From NCBI RefSeq assembly GCF_006265175.1, contig NZ_VDCQ01000008.1, forward strand, positions 124,001 to 188,000: 64,000 nt of DNA, written 5' to 3'. Source of the DNA: Paenibacillus hemerocallicola. Its GTDB lineage: Bacteria; Bacillota; Bacilli; Paenibacillales; NBRC-103111. The translations under genes and the position numbers were made by a program. Of this stretch, positions 8,741 to 17,838 are shown piece by piece; the first letter of the stretch is position 1; each line of letters begins with the position of its first letter. The notes beneath the pieces are model-generated. The model saw only the letters and a program-made list of their open reading frames with translations. It had not been told where the DNA came from and did no database searches.

Positions 8741-9411
8741 TCCGAAGTCTCCAGCCGGTAGCCGAGTCCCCGGATCGTGCTTATTTTGAACGTGTGGCGA
8801 TCCTCCGGAAATCGCTCCCTTAACCGCTTGATATGAACGTCCACCGTGCGCTCGTCCCCTTCGTAATCGAAGCCCCATATTTGTTCGATCAGCTGTTCGC
8901 GGGATAACGTTTTGCCCGGGTAGCTCGCCAGCTTGAACAGCAGCTCGAATTCCTTGAGCGGCAGCGTCAGGCTTCTGCCGTCCACGGCCGCCTCGTACGT
9001 CTTCCGGTTCAGCATGAGCCCGCCGATCTGTACCGTTTGCGAAGCGGCGATTTTATACCGCTTCAGCAGCGCCTTTACCCGTACAATGAGCTCGGCCGGC
9101 TCGAAAGGCTTCACGAGGTAATCGTCGGTGCCGAGCTCGAAGCCTTTTACTTTTTGCGACGTGTCGCCCTTGGCCGTCAGCATCAAGAGAGGAATATCGT
9201 ACAGCTCCCTAAGCTCGCGGCAAAGCTCCCAACCGTCCATGTTGGGCATCATGACGTCGAGTATGGCCATGTCGGCTTGAACGTTGTCCAGCTTGGCCAG
9301 CGCCTCCCGGCCGTCGGACGCCTCGATCGTATCGAACCCTTCCCGCTCCATGAAATGCTTGACCAGCTCGCGGATATGAGGATCGTCGTCAACGACCAGT
9401 ATCCGGGTCAT
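8737..9411 (-). CDS. OmpR-family response regulator, two-component system 1
   Basis: A 224-residue regulator. Receiver domain residues 1-118 with acidic pocket DDD (8-10), phospho-acceptor Asp52 in AILDVMMPNMDG, Thr in LLMLTAKGD and Lys in DYLVKPFEPAEL. The C-terminal winged helix carries LTLPLKEFELLFKLASYPGK and the recognition region DERTVDVHIKRLRERF. It is the first gene of the operon and overlaps the kinase gene by 4 bases. A pair of 8-base direct repeats sits just upstream (9434-9451) and could be its own binding site. Confidence 0.95.
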   Translation of the reverse strand: MTRILVVDDDPHIRELVKHFMEREGFDTIEASDGREALAKLDNVQADMAILDVMMPNMDGWELCRELRELYDIPLLMLTAKGDTSQKVKGFELGTDDYLVKPFEPAELIVRVKALLKRYKIAASQTVQIGGLMLNRKTYEAAVDGRSLTLPLKEFELLFKLASYPGKTLSREQLIEQIWGFDYEGDERTVDVHIKRLRERFPEDRHTFKISTIRGLGYRLETSE

Positions 9412-9433
9412 ACAGCCGCCCCCTCTCTTGTTC

Positions 9434-9451
9434 TAGCATACTTTAGCATAC
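9434..9451. promoter_or_regulatory. Direct repeats, possible response-regulator box
   Basis: TAGCATAC occurs at 9434-9441 and again at 9444-9451, exactly one helical turn apart, 23 bases upstream of the response regulator start and overlapping the likely -10 region. Tandem half-sites at 10-11 bp spacing are typical for OmpR-family regulators; autoregulation is inferred. Confidence 0.4.
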
Positions 9452-9695
9452 ACTATACCCCGTTTTTGTGAACTCAGTATGAATTGGGCGGGATTAAGCA
9501 ACATTTGCGGCAGGCCGGTTGCGGTGAGAATCGGAGCCGTGTAGCCGATTAGGGAACATGAAGGGCGGTTTCGATAGGGGATTGACTCTGGAAGAAGTGG
9601 TGCTGCTGTTGGGGACAATAAGCGGCTCGGCTCGAAAAGGCCGAGAAAGGAATGCAAGAGGAAGCATGTTCATCGAGGAGCGCCGCGACGGGCGT

Positions 9696-10124
9696 TTACG
9701 ATTCCTGCTGAAGGATCGATCGGATGACGGTATCCAGCGTAACGCCGGCCAATTCGTTCTCCATCGCGGCCTGCGCCTGATTGAAGCTCGTCTCGAGTGC
9801 GCCCTGGATGTTTTTCCCTACGACGCAATCCGGATTCGGCTTGTCGTGAACGGCAAACAACGGGTCCGCGTCGTCATCCCGTACCGCCTTGTACACGTCG
9901 TGCAAAGTGATCTCACCGATCGGGCGGGCGAGTGTCGCTCCGGCCACCCCCGGGCTCGTAAGGACTAGTCCGGCCTTGCTCAGCATGCTCATGATGCGCC
10001 GTACGACGACAGGGTTCGTGTTGACGCTGCCGGCTATATAGTCGGAGGTGTTGCGGCCTCCCTTGTTGATCTCGAGCAAGGACAAAATATGCACTCCCAC
10101 CGCAAAACGGCTGTTGATCGCCAT
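9696..10124 (-). CDS. Rrf2-family transcriptional regulator (YwnA-like)
   Basis: A 142-residue winged-helix regulator. The N-terminal HTH (INSRFAVGVHILSLLEINKG, then VNTNPVVVRRIMSMLSKAGL) and the dimer helix match Rrf2 proteins. It has only one Cys (in NPDCVVGKN), not the three-Cys cluster of IscR/NsrR, so an iron-sulfur cluster is unlikely; YwnA-like members often lack it. SD GGGAAGGGG fixes the ATG at 10124. The promoter (TTGACA, 17 bases, TAAAAT) is overlapped by a perfect 7-bp inverted repeat, which implies autorepression. No co-directional partner gene follows, so other targets are unknown. Confidence 0.9.
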   Translation of the reverse strand: MAINSRFAVGVHILSLLEINKGGRNTSDYIAGSVNTNPVVVRRIMSMLSKAGLVLTSPGVAGATLARPIGEITLHDVYKAVRDDDADPLFAVHDKPNPDCVVGKNIQGALETSFNQAQAAMENELAGVTLDTVIRSILQQES

Positions 10125-10156
10125 TTTAATGCCCCTTCCCTATTCATGACGTTTTT

Positions 10157-10193
10157 TTGTAACAATTTTAGTTACAAATTCACGTTTTGTCAA
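10157..10193 (-). promoter_or_regulatory. Promoter and operator of the Rrf2 gene
   Basis: On the minus strand: -35 TTGACA (10188-10193), 17-base spacer, -10 TAAAAT (10165-10170). A perfect inverted repeat TTGTAAC-N7-GTTACAA (10157-10177) is centred on the -10 box, an ideal position for repression. Confidence 0.75.
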
Positions 10194-10227
10194 CACGCTT
10201 CGTCGCACGGTGTACCGAACGCCAATG

Positions 10228-10743
10228 TCACTCCCACGAATAACTGGTCGTCAAAAAGTCGGCGAACTTCTTGCTCTCTTCCCTGCGATGCCGGCGCATA
10301 TCCGCACGGCCGACCGCGGTCTGGTGCAGCTGGACTTCCTCTTCCGATTCCGGTATGACCTGAGGCACGGGAACCGGTCTCTTGTCGTCGCCGAGCGCGA
10401 CGAAGGTCAGGAACGAGGTTGCCGCGATATGCCGTTCTCCGCTCAGCATGTCTTCGGTAATGACCTTGACGAACACTTCCATGGAGCTTCGGCCCGTATA
10501 CGTGACGAACGACTCCAGACAGACCGATGCGGTCATCGGGATCGGGGACAAAAAATCGACGGAATCGGTCGAAGCGGTAACGGCCGATCTCCGGCAATGC
10601 TTGGCCGCCGAGATTGAGGCGATATCGTCGATATAAGCCATCAATTTGCCGCCGAACAGCGTATTGTAATTGTTCACGTCTGTCGGAAATACCCGGAACG
10701 TCTTATAACAACGGGATTCCTTCGCGAATCGTTTCTCTACCAT
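10228..10743 (-). CDS. Hotdog-fold acyl-CoA thioesterase (YkhA-like)
   Basis: A 171-residue cytosolic thioesterase that hydrolyses acyl-CoA. The BACH/YkhA signature appears as TDVNNYNTLFGGKLMAYIDD near residues 20-40, with the conserved Asn-Asn...GG and Asp for catalysis, followed by VTASTDSVDFLSPI and the second strand-helix unit ESFVTYTGRSSMEVFVKV. The C-terminal tail is charged (RRHRREESKKFADF). The start at ATG 10743 has only a weak SD; the frame continues upstream without similarity. Monocistronic, downstream of the cheA terminator. Confidence 0.88.
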   Translation of the reverse strand: MVEKRFAKESRCYKTFRVFPTDVNNYNTLFGGKLMAYIDDIASISAAKHCRRSAVTASTDSVDFLSPIPMTASVCLESFVTYTGRSSMEVFVKVITEDMLSGERHIAATSFLTFVALGDDKRPVPVPQVIPESEEEVQLHQTAVGRADMRRHRREESKKFADFLTTSYSWE

Positions 10744-10803
10744 CGTCTTCACGCCTTCCGAACTGTATTCGATTCTTCCATTAGGATACCAAGAAAAGAA
10801 GGA

Positions 10804-10834
10804 AAAATCCGAACCTGAACAAGTCCGGATTTTG
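10804..10834 (-). terminator. Terminator after the mcp-cheW-cheA operon
   Basis: Minus-strand stem AATCCGGAC / GTTCGGATT with an 8-base loop and a five-base T tract, between the cheA stop and the thioesterase gene. Confidence 0.75.
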
Positions 10835-10906
10835 CGACTGCTTCTACACTCATTGTACCCCGCATCATCCGTGTTCTCAAGGGAAGCGGCAGCCTTCGCG
10901 GTCTGC

Positions 10907-12904
10907 TTACGCACCGTATCTGCGACCCCGCAGCTTGACGAAGTAGGCAGCCTCCAAGATAAGCGCCACACGCCCGTTGCCGAGAATGGTCGCGCCGGCC
11001 ACATGCTCCAGCTTGCCCAGCATCGGAGGAAGCGTCTTGATGACGATTTCCTGGTTGCCGATCGTCTCGTCGACCGCGAGCGCCACCTTCTTGTCCATCG
11101 AGCCGATAATGACAACGGGTACGTTTTTGCCTAAGGAAGCCGGGGCGGGGTAGCCCATTATCTCGTGCAGAGGTACGAGCGGAATGACCTGATCGCGGAT
11201 CAGAATAACGTTGTCGCCCTGCATCTTCTGAATTTTATCGCGGGGAATGCGTACGATCTCGGATACATTGTTCATCGGTATCACATAATCGCGCTCGGAT
11301 ACTTTGACCATCAGACCGGTAATGATAGCGAGCGTCAAAGGAAGCCGGATCGTAAAGCAGGTCCCTTCGTCGGGGGCCGTCCGGATCGAAATCAGCCCGT
11401 TCAGCCGCTCGATCTGGTTGCGGACGATGTCCATACCGACACCCCGACCCGATATTTCGCTTACCGCCGAAGCGGTGGAGAAGCCGGGCTGGAAAATAAG
11501 ATGCACCGCTTCCTGCTCGGTTAGCCGGCCCGCCTGCTCCTCGGTGACGAGCCCCTTGCGAACGGCGGACTGCTTAATGATTTCCGGCCGGATTCCCGCA
11601 CCGTCGTCCTCGACCGTAATGACAACCTGGTTATCTTCATGATACGAATTTAACCGAACCCGGCCCTGTTCCGGCTTACCTTTGCCCGTACGCACCTCCG
11701 GAGCCTCGATGCCGTGATCGAGCGCATTGCGGACGAGATGGATGAGCGGGTCGCCGATTTCCTCGATTAACGTACGATCCAGCTCCGTCTCCGTCCCGTC
11801 CAGCACAAGCTCGATTTCTTTGCCCAGATTGCGCGACAAGTCGCGAACCATTCGCGGGAACCGGTTAAACATATGCTCGATCGGCAGCATTCGCGCTTTC
11901 ATGACGCTTTCTTGAAGCTCTCCGACGATTCGCGCCATATGATCGGAAACATCGCTCAACCGCTCCGTGAATTCCTCGTGCGGAAACCGCTGGTAAGCCG
12001 TCCGCTTCAGCTCGGCCAACGACGTTTGATCAATGAGCAGCTCTCCTACCAAATTCATTAGCTGCTCCAGCCGTTCGACACTGACCCGGATCGTCTGCGC
12101 GCCCTGCTTCTGTCGTTCTTCCGGAACGGCAGAAGACTCCTTGAAAGTCTCGGACAGCGTCTCCACCGCCGGCTCGACGAGCTTGTATTCGATCGCTTGC
12201 ACCTTTTGCACGTCCGTATCCGCGCTTATGTCGCGCTTGACACGGGCCGCCTCCGTACGGCTGCCGATCAGCAGCCGGACAGTGCCGTAGTCGGCGTCTT
12301 CGCCCTGCACCTCCGTCGGCAGAGGCGGATCGGTCATCACGACAGGTCCTATCGAGCCGGCGATTTTGTCCGCGATCAGATAGAAGCGTGCCCCTTTCAT
12401 CGGACATTCTTCGGCCAGCCGAATTTGCACGGCCAGCAGCCGATGGCCCGAACGGACGGCGTCCGCGGCCCGCTCCGACTGCTCGGGCGTCAGCTCCGGC
12501 AGAGCAATTTGCGGAAGGGCTTCATCCTTATCTTGCACGAAGCCGCGCAGTCCGGCCAGCATCCCGTTAATATCGGCGTACGGCCCGCCGTTCGCGTACT
12601 GATCGCGCAGCCTTTTCAACAAATCCAGCGCTTGGAACAGAAGCTCGATAAGCGCATCGTCCACATCCAGCCGGCGTCCCCTGACCAAATCGAGCAGATG
12701 CTCCATCTCGTGGGTAAGCAGCTTCATCTCCCCGAATTCCATCGCCGCCGACGATCCTTTGATCGTATGGGCCGCCCGGAAGATCGATTGGACGAGCGGC
12801 TCGGTAACCTGCTGTTCGATCGCCAGCAAATCTTGCTCGATCCGTTCCAACTGATCCGCTAATTCTTCCATAAAGGCTTCGCGGTAGACCGACATGTCGT
12901 TCAT
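10907..12904 (-). CDS. cheA: Chemotaxis histidine kinase CheA
   Basis: A 665-residue kinase that phosphorylates CheY/CheB in response to receptor signals. Domains in order: HPt (residues 1-130, phospho-acceptor His46 in FRAAHTIKGSSAAMEF), a linker with a short P2-like part, dimerization domain with LMNLVGELLIDQ, HATPase_c (N box HLVRNALDHGIEA, VEDDGAGI, GRGVGMDIVRN) and a C-terminal CheW-like SH3 domain. The ATG at 12904 has SD AGGAGG 9 bases upstream. It is the last gene of an mcp-cheW-cheA operon, 19 bases after cheW. No cheY, cheB, cheR or flagellar gene is present, so this may be a secondary array. Confidence 0.93.
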   Translation of the reverse strand: MNDMSVYREAFMEELADQLERIEQDLLAIEQQVTEPLVQSIFRAAHTIKGSSAAMEFGEMKLLTHEMEHLLDLVRGRRLDVDDALIELLFQALDLLKRLRDQYANGGPYADINGMLAGLRGFVQDKDEALPQIALPELTPEQSERAADAVRSGHRLLAVQIRLAEECPMKGARFYLIADKIAGSIGPVVMTDPPLPTEVQGEDADYGTVRLLIGSRTEAARVKRDISADTDVQKVQAIEYKLVEPAVETLSETFKESSAVPEERQKQGAQTIRVSVERLEQLMNLVGELLIDQTSLAELKRTAYQRFPHEEFTERLSDVSDHMARIVGELQESVMKARMLPIEHMFNRFPRMVRDLSRNLGKEIELVLDGTETELDRTLIEEIGDPLIHLVRNALDHGIEAPEVRTGKGKPEQGRVRLNSYHEDNQVVITVEDDGAGIRPEIIKQSAVRKGLVTEEQAGRLTEQEAVHLIFQPGFSTASAVSEISGRGVGMDIVRNQIERLNGLISIRTAPDEGTCFTIRLPLTLAIITGLMVKVSERDYVIPMNNVSEIVRIPRDKIQKMQGDNVILIRDQVIPLVPLHEIMGYPAPASLGKNVPVVIIGSMDKKVALAVDETIGNQEIVIKTLPPMLGKLEHVAGATILGNGRVALILEAAYFVKLRGRRYGA

Positions 12905-12923
12905 GTAAGCAAGCCTCCTGTTC

Positions 12924-13349
12924 TTACTCGCGAAGAAGCACTTCATCCAGTTTCAATATCCCGACGAGCTGCTGCTCCCTCAGTCCGATTCCGAGAAAAT
13001 ACGAGCCGCTCAAATTACCGGCTTGCTCCGGCGGAGGCTGAATATCGGGATAAGCGGTTACCTTGTTTACCCGATCGACGATAATGCCTACCGATTCCTC
13101 GAGATGCTTCACTACGACGATACGGGTGCTTTTCGTATACGCTTCGTCGGGAAGACCGAACAAGCCGCGCAAGGCGATGACCGGCACCACTTTGCCTCGC
13201 AGATTGATAACGCCCCTTACGTAACGTCGGGAATGGGGAATGTCGGTGATCGTCTGCATTTTGATAATCTCGTGGACATCCTCGATTTTGACGGCATAAT
13301 TTTCGAGGCCGATTCCGAATTCGATATATTGCTCCTGTTGAGAGGTCAT
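12924..13349 (-). CDS. cheW: Chemotaxis coupling protein CheW
   Basis: A 141-residue single CheW domain linking the receptor to CheA. Typical elements are EQYIEFGIGLENYAVKIEDV, the IPHSRRYVRGVINLRGKVVP loop and SVGIIVDRVNKVT. The SD is weak; ATG 13349 is preferred, with an in-frame GTG at 13355 as alternative. It lies 23 bases after mcp and 19 bases before cheA. Confidence 0.92.
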   Translation of the reverse strand: MTSQQEQYIEFGIGLENYAVKIEDVHEIIKMQTITDIPHSRRYVRGVINLRGKVVPVIALRGLFGLPDEAYTKSTRIVVVKHLEESVGIIVDRVNKVTAYPDIQPPPEQAGNLSGSYFLGIGLREQQLVGILKLDEVLLRE

Positions 13350-13372
13350 AGTCACACATCCGTATCGAAGTA

Positions 13373-14962
13373 TTAGCGAATTTTGAAAATGGCGACCGAT
13401 GTATTGAGCTCATCGGCCAAATTGGCGAGCGATTGGCAAGTAGCCGCCGTCTCCTCCGATGCCGCCGCCGCCTCCTCGCTTGCTGCCGCGATCGACTGAA
13501 CGGCCGTCATCACTTCGGAAGCTTGCGCCGATTGCTGCTCGCAGGCGGCCGCGATCTCATTGACTTTGTTGGACGAGGCATCCACCATCGCGACGATTTT
13601 CTGGAACGCCTCTCCCGTCTTGGACGATTCCTTGACGCTTTCCATAACGGCGGCTACGCTTTGCTTCGTATTTTCCTGCATCACTTTGATGATCGAGGAA
13701 ATTTGCTTGGTCGCTTCGCTGCTGCGCTCCGCCAGCTTGCGCACCTCGTCGGCTACGACGGCGAATCCCCGGCCTTGATCGCCGGCACGCGCCGCTTCGA
13801 TGGCGGCGTTCAGCGCCAGCAAGTTCGTCTGGTCGGCAATATCGTCGATTACCTCGATAATATCCCCGATTCTCTGGGAGTCCTCTTCCAGCTTGGACAT
13901 CTTGGTGTTTACGGCCTGCATGCCGGCAACGGATTCCTCGATGACCTTGCCCCCTTGGTTCGCGGTCCGTACCGTTTCCGAGGACAGCTCGGCTGCTTGC
14001 TCGGCTCCCATGGCGACCGAATTGATCGCGCTGGACAACTCGTTGAACAGATCCGTAATGTGCTGCGCGGATTGAGCTTGATTCGTACTGCTGCCGGCAA
14101 TTTCTTCGGTGCTTGCCGATATTTCTTCGGACGCGGCCGCCACGCTTTGGGAAGATTGGATGACCCCGCCGATTAAGCTTTGCAGATTATGGATCATATC
14201 GTTAACGGAACGGGACAGCTGACCGACCTCGTCCTTCGTATCGATATCCGCTTGCTCCCGCAAGTCGCCCTGCGCCACCTTCGATACCAGATCGACGATC
14301 CGTGCGAGCGGATTGGCGATCGTGCCGGCTATGTAATACCCGAGGAAAATGCTGAACAGAAACGCTATGATGATGACCGCGATCATTATATTCCGGGCCG
14401 AGGAGTACGCCGAGCCCGATTCATTATAGGTTGTCTCCGCGATGTCGACGTTCATGTCGATCAATTTGGTCAGGCTGCCTCTCATTTTCGTTCCGGCCGC
14501 ATTCAATTGGGTATCCAGAAATTGTCGGAACACGTTGACGTCGGATTGGTAAGTCAACTGACGTCCTTGATCGAACAATTTAATGTAGCTCGCATAGGCG
14601 GCATCGAACGTTTTGATTTCGTCCTGTTCCGGTTTCGTAAAGGCGACTTTACGGTAGGAGTCCATTTTTTCGACGAATTCCTTGTTGTATTCGTCAATTT
14701 CTGCAGACAGCTTGTCCTTGTCCACCTTATCCGGGCTCATGCTCATCTCCCGGAGCGCGACCCGCATCTGTTGATAGTTGATCTGAGCCGCTGACAAATC
14801 CCGAACAGATACCAGGTTATTGTTGTACACTTCCTTCACATTTCCGTTAAGCATGCTCAAGTTCGAAAGCGCATACACGCCGACCGCCGCCAAAATGACA
14901 GCAACTGCTACAAAAGCGGAAATCAGTTTCACGGATGTTCTCAAATTCAAAAACCATTTCAT
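13373..14962 (-). CDS. Methyl-accepting chemotaxis protein
   Basis: A 529-residue receptor. Membrane segment 1 (about residues 12-32, [20 protein letters not shown]), a periplasmic-type four-helix-bundle sensor (4HB_MCP) to about residue 185, membrane segment 2 ([20 protein letters not shown]), HAMP, and a long cytoplasmic signalling helical hairpin whose tip reads [20 protein letters not shown]. Glu/Gln-rich methylation stretches flank the tip. The ATG at 14962 has SD GAGGTGA 8 bases upstream. First gene of the chemotaxis operon, driven by a clear sigma-A promoter. Confidence 0.95.
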   Translation of the reverse strand: MKWFLNLRTSVKLISAFVAVAVILAAVGVYALSNLSMLNGNVKEVYNNNLVSVRDLSAAQINYQQMRVALREMSMSPDKVDKDKLSAEIDEYNKEFVEKMDSYRKVAFTKPEQDEIKTFDAAYASYIKLFDQGRQLTYQSDVNVFRQFLDTQLNAAGTKMRGSLTKLIDMNVDIAETTYNESGSAYSSARNIMIAVIIIAFLFSIFLGYYIAGTIANPLARIVDLVSKVAQGDLREQADIDTKDEVGQLSRSVNDMIHNLQSLIGGVIQSSQSVAAASEEISASTEEIAGSSTNQAQSAQHITDLFNELSSAINSVAMGAEQAAELSSETVRTANQGGKVIEESVAGMQAVNTKMSKLEEDSQRIGDIIEVIDDIADQTNLLALNAAIEAARAGDQGRGFAVVADEVRKLAERSSEATKQISSIIKVMQENTKQSVAAVMESVKESSKTGEAFQKIVAMVDASSNKVNEIAAACEQQSAQASEVMTAVQSIAAASEEAAAASEETAATCQSLANLADELNTSVAIFKIR

Positions 14963-15045
14963 GTCTCGCGTCACCTCGGCGTATTCTGTGTAGTAAAATC
15001 CGTTTCCGCTTGTCCAAGTCAAGAGGAAAAATTATGAACAATTTC

Positions 15046-15074
15046 ATTATAAGTCCTTAGCACCATTCTGTCAC
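15046..15074 (-). promoter_or_regulatory. Promoter of the mcp-cheW-cheA operon
   Basis: Minus strand: -35 GTGACA (15069-15074), 17-base spacer, -10 TATAAT (15046-15051), 84 bases before the mcp start. It looks like sigma-A rather than the motility sigma-D. Confidence 0.7.
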
Positions 15075-15149
15075 CAAAATTTCGACATTAAAATGCAAAA
15101 TATGACATATTACACACACCTTTGTCATCCTCTCTCCTAAATGCCAAAA

Positions 15150-15175
15150 AAACCGTGGCGTACGCCACGGTTTTT
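15150..15175 (-). terminator. Bidirectional terminator after gerKC
   Basis: Perfect palindrome AAACCGTGGCG-TA-CGCCACGGTTT with A/T tracts on both sides, between the germination operon and the mcp promoter region. Confidence 0.85.
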
Positions 15176-15202
15176 ACGGCCTTTCGACCGCTTATTCCGT
15201 TA

Positions 15203-16369
15203 TCAATAATCTTTTCCATGGTCCCGGACTTTGTACATGCCCGAATGAAGCAGCTCCAGCTCCACCTTGACAAACTTGAGCTCATAGTCGTCGAGAGGCA
15301 CCTCCCCGTTCCGGGTAAGCTTGCTCCAGAGCGGGAATTTGCGACGATACAGAATATGGTCGAGCTGGTACAGGTCGAGACCTTTTTTCTTTCCATATTC
15401 GAAGGTACGCTCAATCTCCGACGTCACAACCTCTACCGCCTCTTTCTCGATCTGCGATGCGTCTATATGTTCCAAGAGCTCCGTTATGTAATATTTGGCT
15501 CGTACTCTAATGGAATAAACCGGCTTTCCGTTTGTGTTTGTCGTTTCGGGCATCACATCGACTTTCGGACCGTCCACGATGATCGACACGGCAGGCGCGC
15601 CATTCCTGCTGAGCATGACATTGCTCCGCTTCGTATCCCGATCCAGCCAGCGCAATCCGAGCAGATCGTCATCGCTCACCCAGACCGGCGGCTTGTTTTT
15701 GTTTAATACGAAAATGCCGTCCACCATCAGCTTCGGATCGTCCTTGCCGTTTTCTTTCCATACGTCCTTGGAGATTCCAAGGGAGGGCAGCTGTGCGCTG
15801 GACCCAGGCTCCCTATACGTCGCGACGATTTTCTGCAGCCGCAACGGCCGAATATACGATCTTTGCCGGTAATTTTCTTCCGGCTGATGCAGAATCGAAC
15901 CAAGGGGGGACTGATTGAAAAAAGGGATCATCAGAAATACGCGATCGATCGGCTCTTTCGTACCGTACACCCATTGGGTATATCGCATTTCCCGGAAACG
16001 GATGAGCCCTTCCATATATTCGGCGATGCCGTGCCCGAGCGCTTTATCCGTAAATACGATTGAAGAAACCTGTCCCCAAAACATCCGTTGCTGGGACGTT
16101 TGATACAACTTGGTCATCGCTTCGATGACCGTCCCCCCTTTCTCGTGACCCGACCATACCGAGGACGGCTGCCCCGATTTGCCGCCCTCCTGCTTCGCCA
16201 CATTGGCGAAATCGACCATTTGGGCATACACGACATATTGGCTATCCTCATAATCGAACCCGATTGCGGTCACATAATTGGTATCCTGTATCGCTTTGAT
16301 GTCCCAGCAGCCGGTCAGTGCAACGGACAGCAATAGTCCGACGAGCGGGACAAGACACATTTTGTTCAA
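15203..16369 (-). CDS. gerKC: Spore germination receptor lipoprotein, Ger(x)C family
   Basis: A 388-residue lipoprotein subunit of a spore germinant receptor. Signal peptide with lipobox ALTGC (about residue 21) followed by the family hallmark WDIKAIQDTNYVTAIGFDY. The C-terminal two thirds carry the Ger(x)C fold, e.g. EYMEGLIRFREMRYTQWVYG. It is anchored on the outer face of the spore inner membrane. The start is TTG 16369 with GAGGTGA 6 bases upstream; the gene overlaps gerKA by 4 bases. An internal ATG three codons later is too far from the SD. The symbol denotes the subunit class; the germinant cannot be told. Confidence 0.9.
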   Translation of the reverse strand: MNKMCLVPLVGLLLSVALTGCWDIKAIQDTNYVTAIGFDYEDSQYVVYAQMVDFANVAKQEGGKSGQPSSVWSGHEKGGTVIEAMTKLYQTSQQRMFWGQVSSIVFTDKALGHGIAEYMEGLIRFREMRYTQWVYGTKEPIDRVFLMIPFFNQSPLGSILHQPEENYRQRSYIRPLRLQKIVATYREPGSSAQLPSLGISKDVWKENGKDDPKLMVDGIFVLNKNKPPVWVSDDDLLGLRWLDRDTKRSNVMLSRNGAPAVSIIVDGPKVDVMPETTNTNGKPVYSIRVRAKYYITELLEHIDASQIEKEAVEVVTSEIERTFEYGKKKGLDLYQLDHILYRRKFPLWSKLTRNGEVPLDDYELKFVKVELELLHSGMYKVRDHGKDY

Positions 16370-17835
16370 GAGGAGTCACCTCTTTTCCTCGTATCGTCCA
16401 AGGGCTTCAGGAACGAAGGCCGCCGTTTGGCAACTTTCCACTTTTTATATTTGACCGCAAAATACATGTCTCGGAGCGAAGTCGGCGATATGGGAGCCAG
16501 ATAGGGTACCCCGAACGATTCCAGCGTCGATAAATAAAGCGCCAAGGCGATAACCGAGATCATGAACCCGAACATGCCGAGACTTGCGGATACGATCAGA
16601 ATCGCGATGCGCAAAAGCGTAACCGAACCTGCCAAAGACTGATTCACCAGCGTAAACATGGACATCGTGGATATGGCCACGGCAACAAGCGTAGTCGGCC
16701 CGGTGACGCCGGCCCGGATGGCCGCATCGCCCACAATGAGTCCCCCGATTACCGCTACGGTCTGTCCGACCGCCTTGGGCAAACGTACGCCGGCCTCCCG
16801 GAACAGCTCGAACAAACCGAGCATAATGAAAAAATCCATCGGACCGGACAATGGGAGTCCGAGACGGACCGATGCGATCGTCGCGAGCAGCGGAAACGGA
16901 ATTTGGTCGAAATTGAAGGACGTAATCGCGATATAGAAGCCGGGGAAAAAGACGGCCACGAGCAATCCGACCGCCCGCAAGAACCGTTCCATCGCAACGT
17001 AGTAGGACGGAAAATGCACATCCTCGGGCGATTTCAATATCAAGGTCATGTTCGCCGGAGCGATAAGCGCCATCGGAGAGCCGTCCACGATAATACCGAT
17101 GCGCCCTCTGAGCAAGCTGTCCGCGACGAAATCCGGCCGGCCGATATAATCCAGCAGCGGAACCAGAGAGAACCCGACGCCGGTAAAGCCCTCCTCCAGC
17201 TGACCGCTGCTGATCAGCCCGTCGATTCGCAGCTTGCCGAGATTGCTCCTCGCTTCCTCTACCAATGCCGGATCGGCCACGTCATCCAAAAACAATAGCG
17301 CGACCGCCGTATGGCTGCGCTCCCCGATGGAGAACATCTCGCAGCACAGCGAATGCGTGAGCAGCCGTTTGCGCACGAGCGCCACGTTCGTTGTCAAATC
17401 TTCGATGAACGCATCTCTCGGACCTTTGATCGATACCTCCGTGCTCGACTCCTCGGGCGTCCGGTTCGGCGGCTGCGAAATATTGATCGTATAGAGCAGA
17501 TTGGGCGACTCGAAAAATAGGACGAGATGCCCGGAGTATAGTCGATACATGAAGGTATCCATCCAATCCTCGCCCCCGACGCGTCCGAGCAGCAAAGAAT
17601 TGTTCGTCTCCAGCAGTCGGGGACTGATGGCCTCCGCCTCCTCGAGCATGGTCTGCAGGCTCGGCAAAACGACCATATTGATATGGGACGCATGCGTCAT
17701 CCCATTGCAATAGAGAAGCACGATTTTATGGGGATTGTCGGGGGGGCCGAACCGAACGGACTCGATTCTGACGTCTTGCGCCCGGGCGAACAGTTCCCTG
17801 AGCCGGCGCTCATCCAACTCTTTCAAGTCAGTCAT
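16366..17835 (-). CDS. gerKA: Spore germination receptor subunit, GerA/GerKA family
   Basis: A 489-residue receptor subunit. A soluble N-terminal domain of about 240 residues (with KIVLLYCNGMTHASHIN and the RIGIIVDGSPMALIAPANM block that marks the family) is followed by five or six membrane helices (LLVAVFFPGFYIAITSFNF; PMDFFIMLGLFELFREAGVR; LPKAVGQTVAVIGGLIVGDA) and a short charged tail. It acts with the B and C subunits to sense germinants. Gene order is B-A-C rather than the common A-B-C. It sits 3 bases after gerKB and overlaps gerKC. Confidence 0.92.
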   Translation of the reverse strand: MTDLKELDERRLRELFARAQDVRIESVRFGPPDNPHKIVLLYCNGMTHASHINMVVLPSLQTMLEEAEAISPRLLETNNSLLLGRVGGEDWMDTFMYRLYSGHLVLFFESPNLLYTINISQPPNRTPEESSTEVSIKGPRDAFIEDLTTNVALVRKRLLTHSLCCEMFSIGERSHTAVALLFLDDVADPALVEEARSNLGKLRIDGLISSGQLEEGFTGVGFSLVPLLDYIGRPDFVADSLLRGRIGIIVDGSPMALIAPANMTLILKSPEDVHFPSYYVAMERFLRAVGLLVAVFFPGFYIAITSFNFDQIPFPLLATIASVRLGLPLSGPMDFFIMLGLFELFREAGVRLPKAVGQTVAVIGGLIVGDAAIRAGVTGPTTLVAVAISTMSMFTLVNQSLAGSVTLLRIAILIVSASLGMFGFMISVIALALYLSTLESFGVPYLAPISPTSLRDMYFAVKYKKWKVAKRRPSFLKPLDDTRKRGDSS

Positions 17836-17838
17836 CGT

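Noticed and set aside
8741-8878. N-terminal extension of kinase 1
   Set aside because: It overlaps the response regulator coding region; the ATGA overlap at 8737-8740 gives the natural start.
9433-9657. Minus-strand 74-codon frame upstream of regulator 1
   Set aside because: No SD, promoter elements of the regulator lie inside it, and composition is not protein-like.
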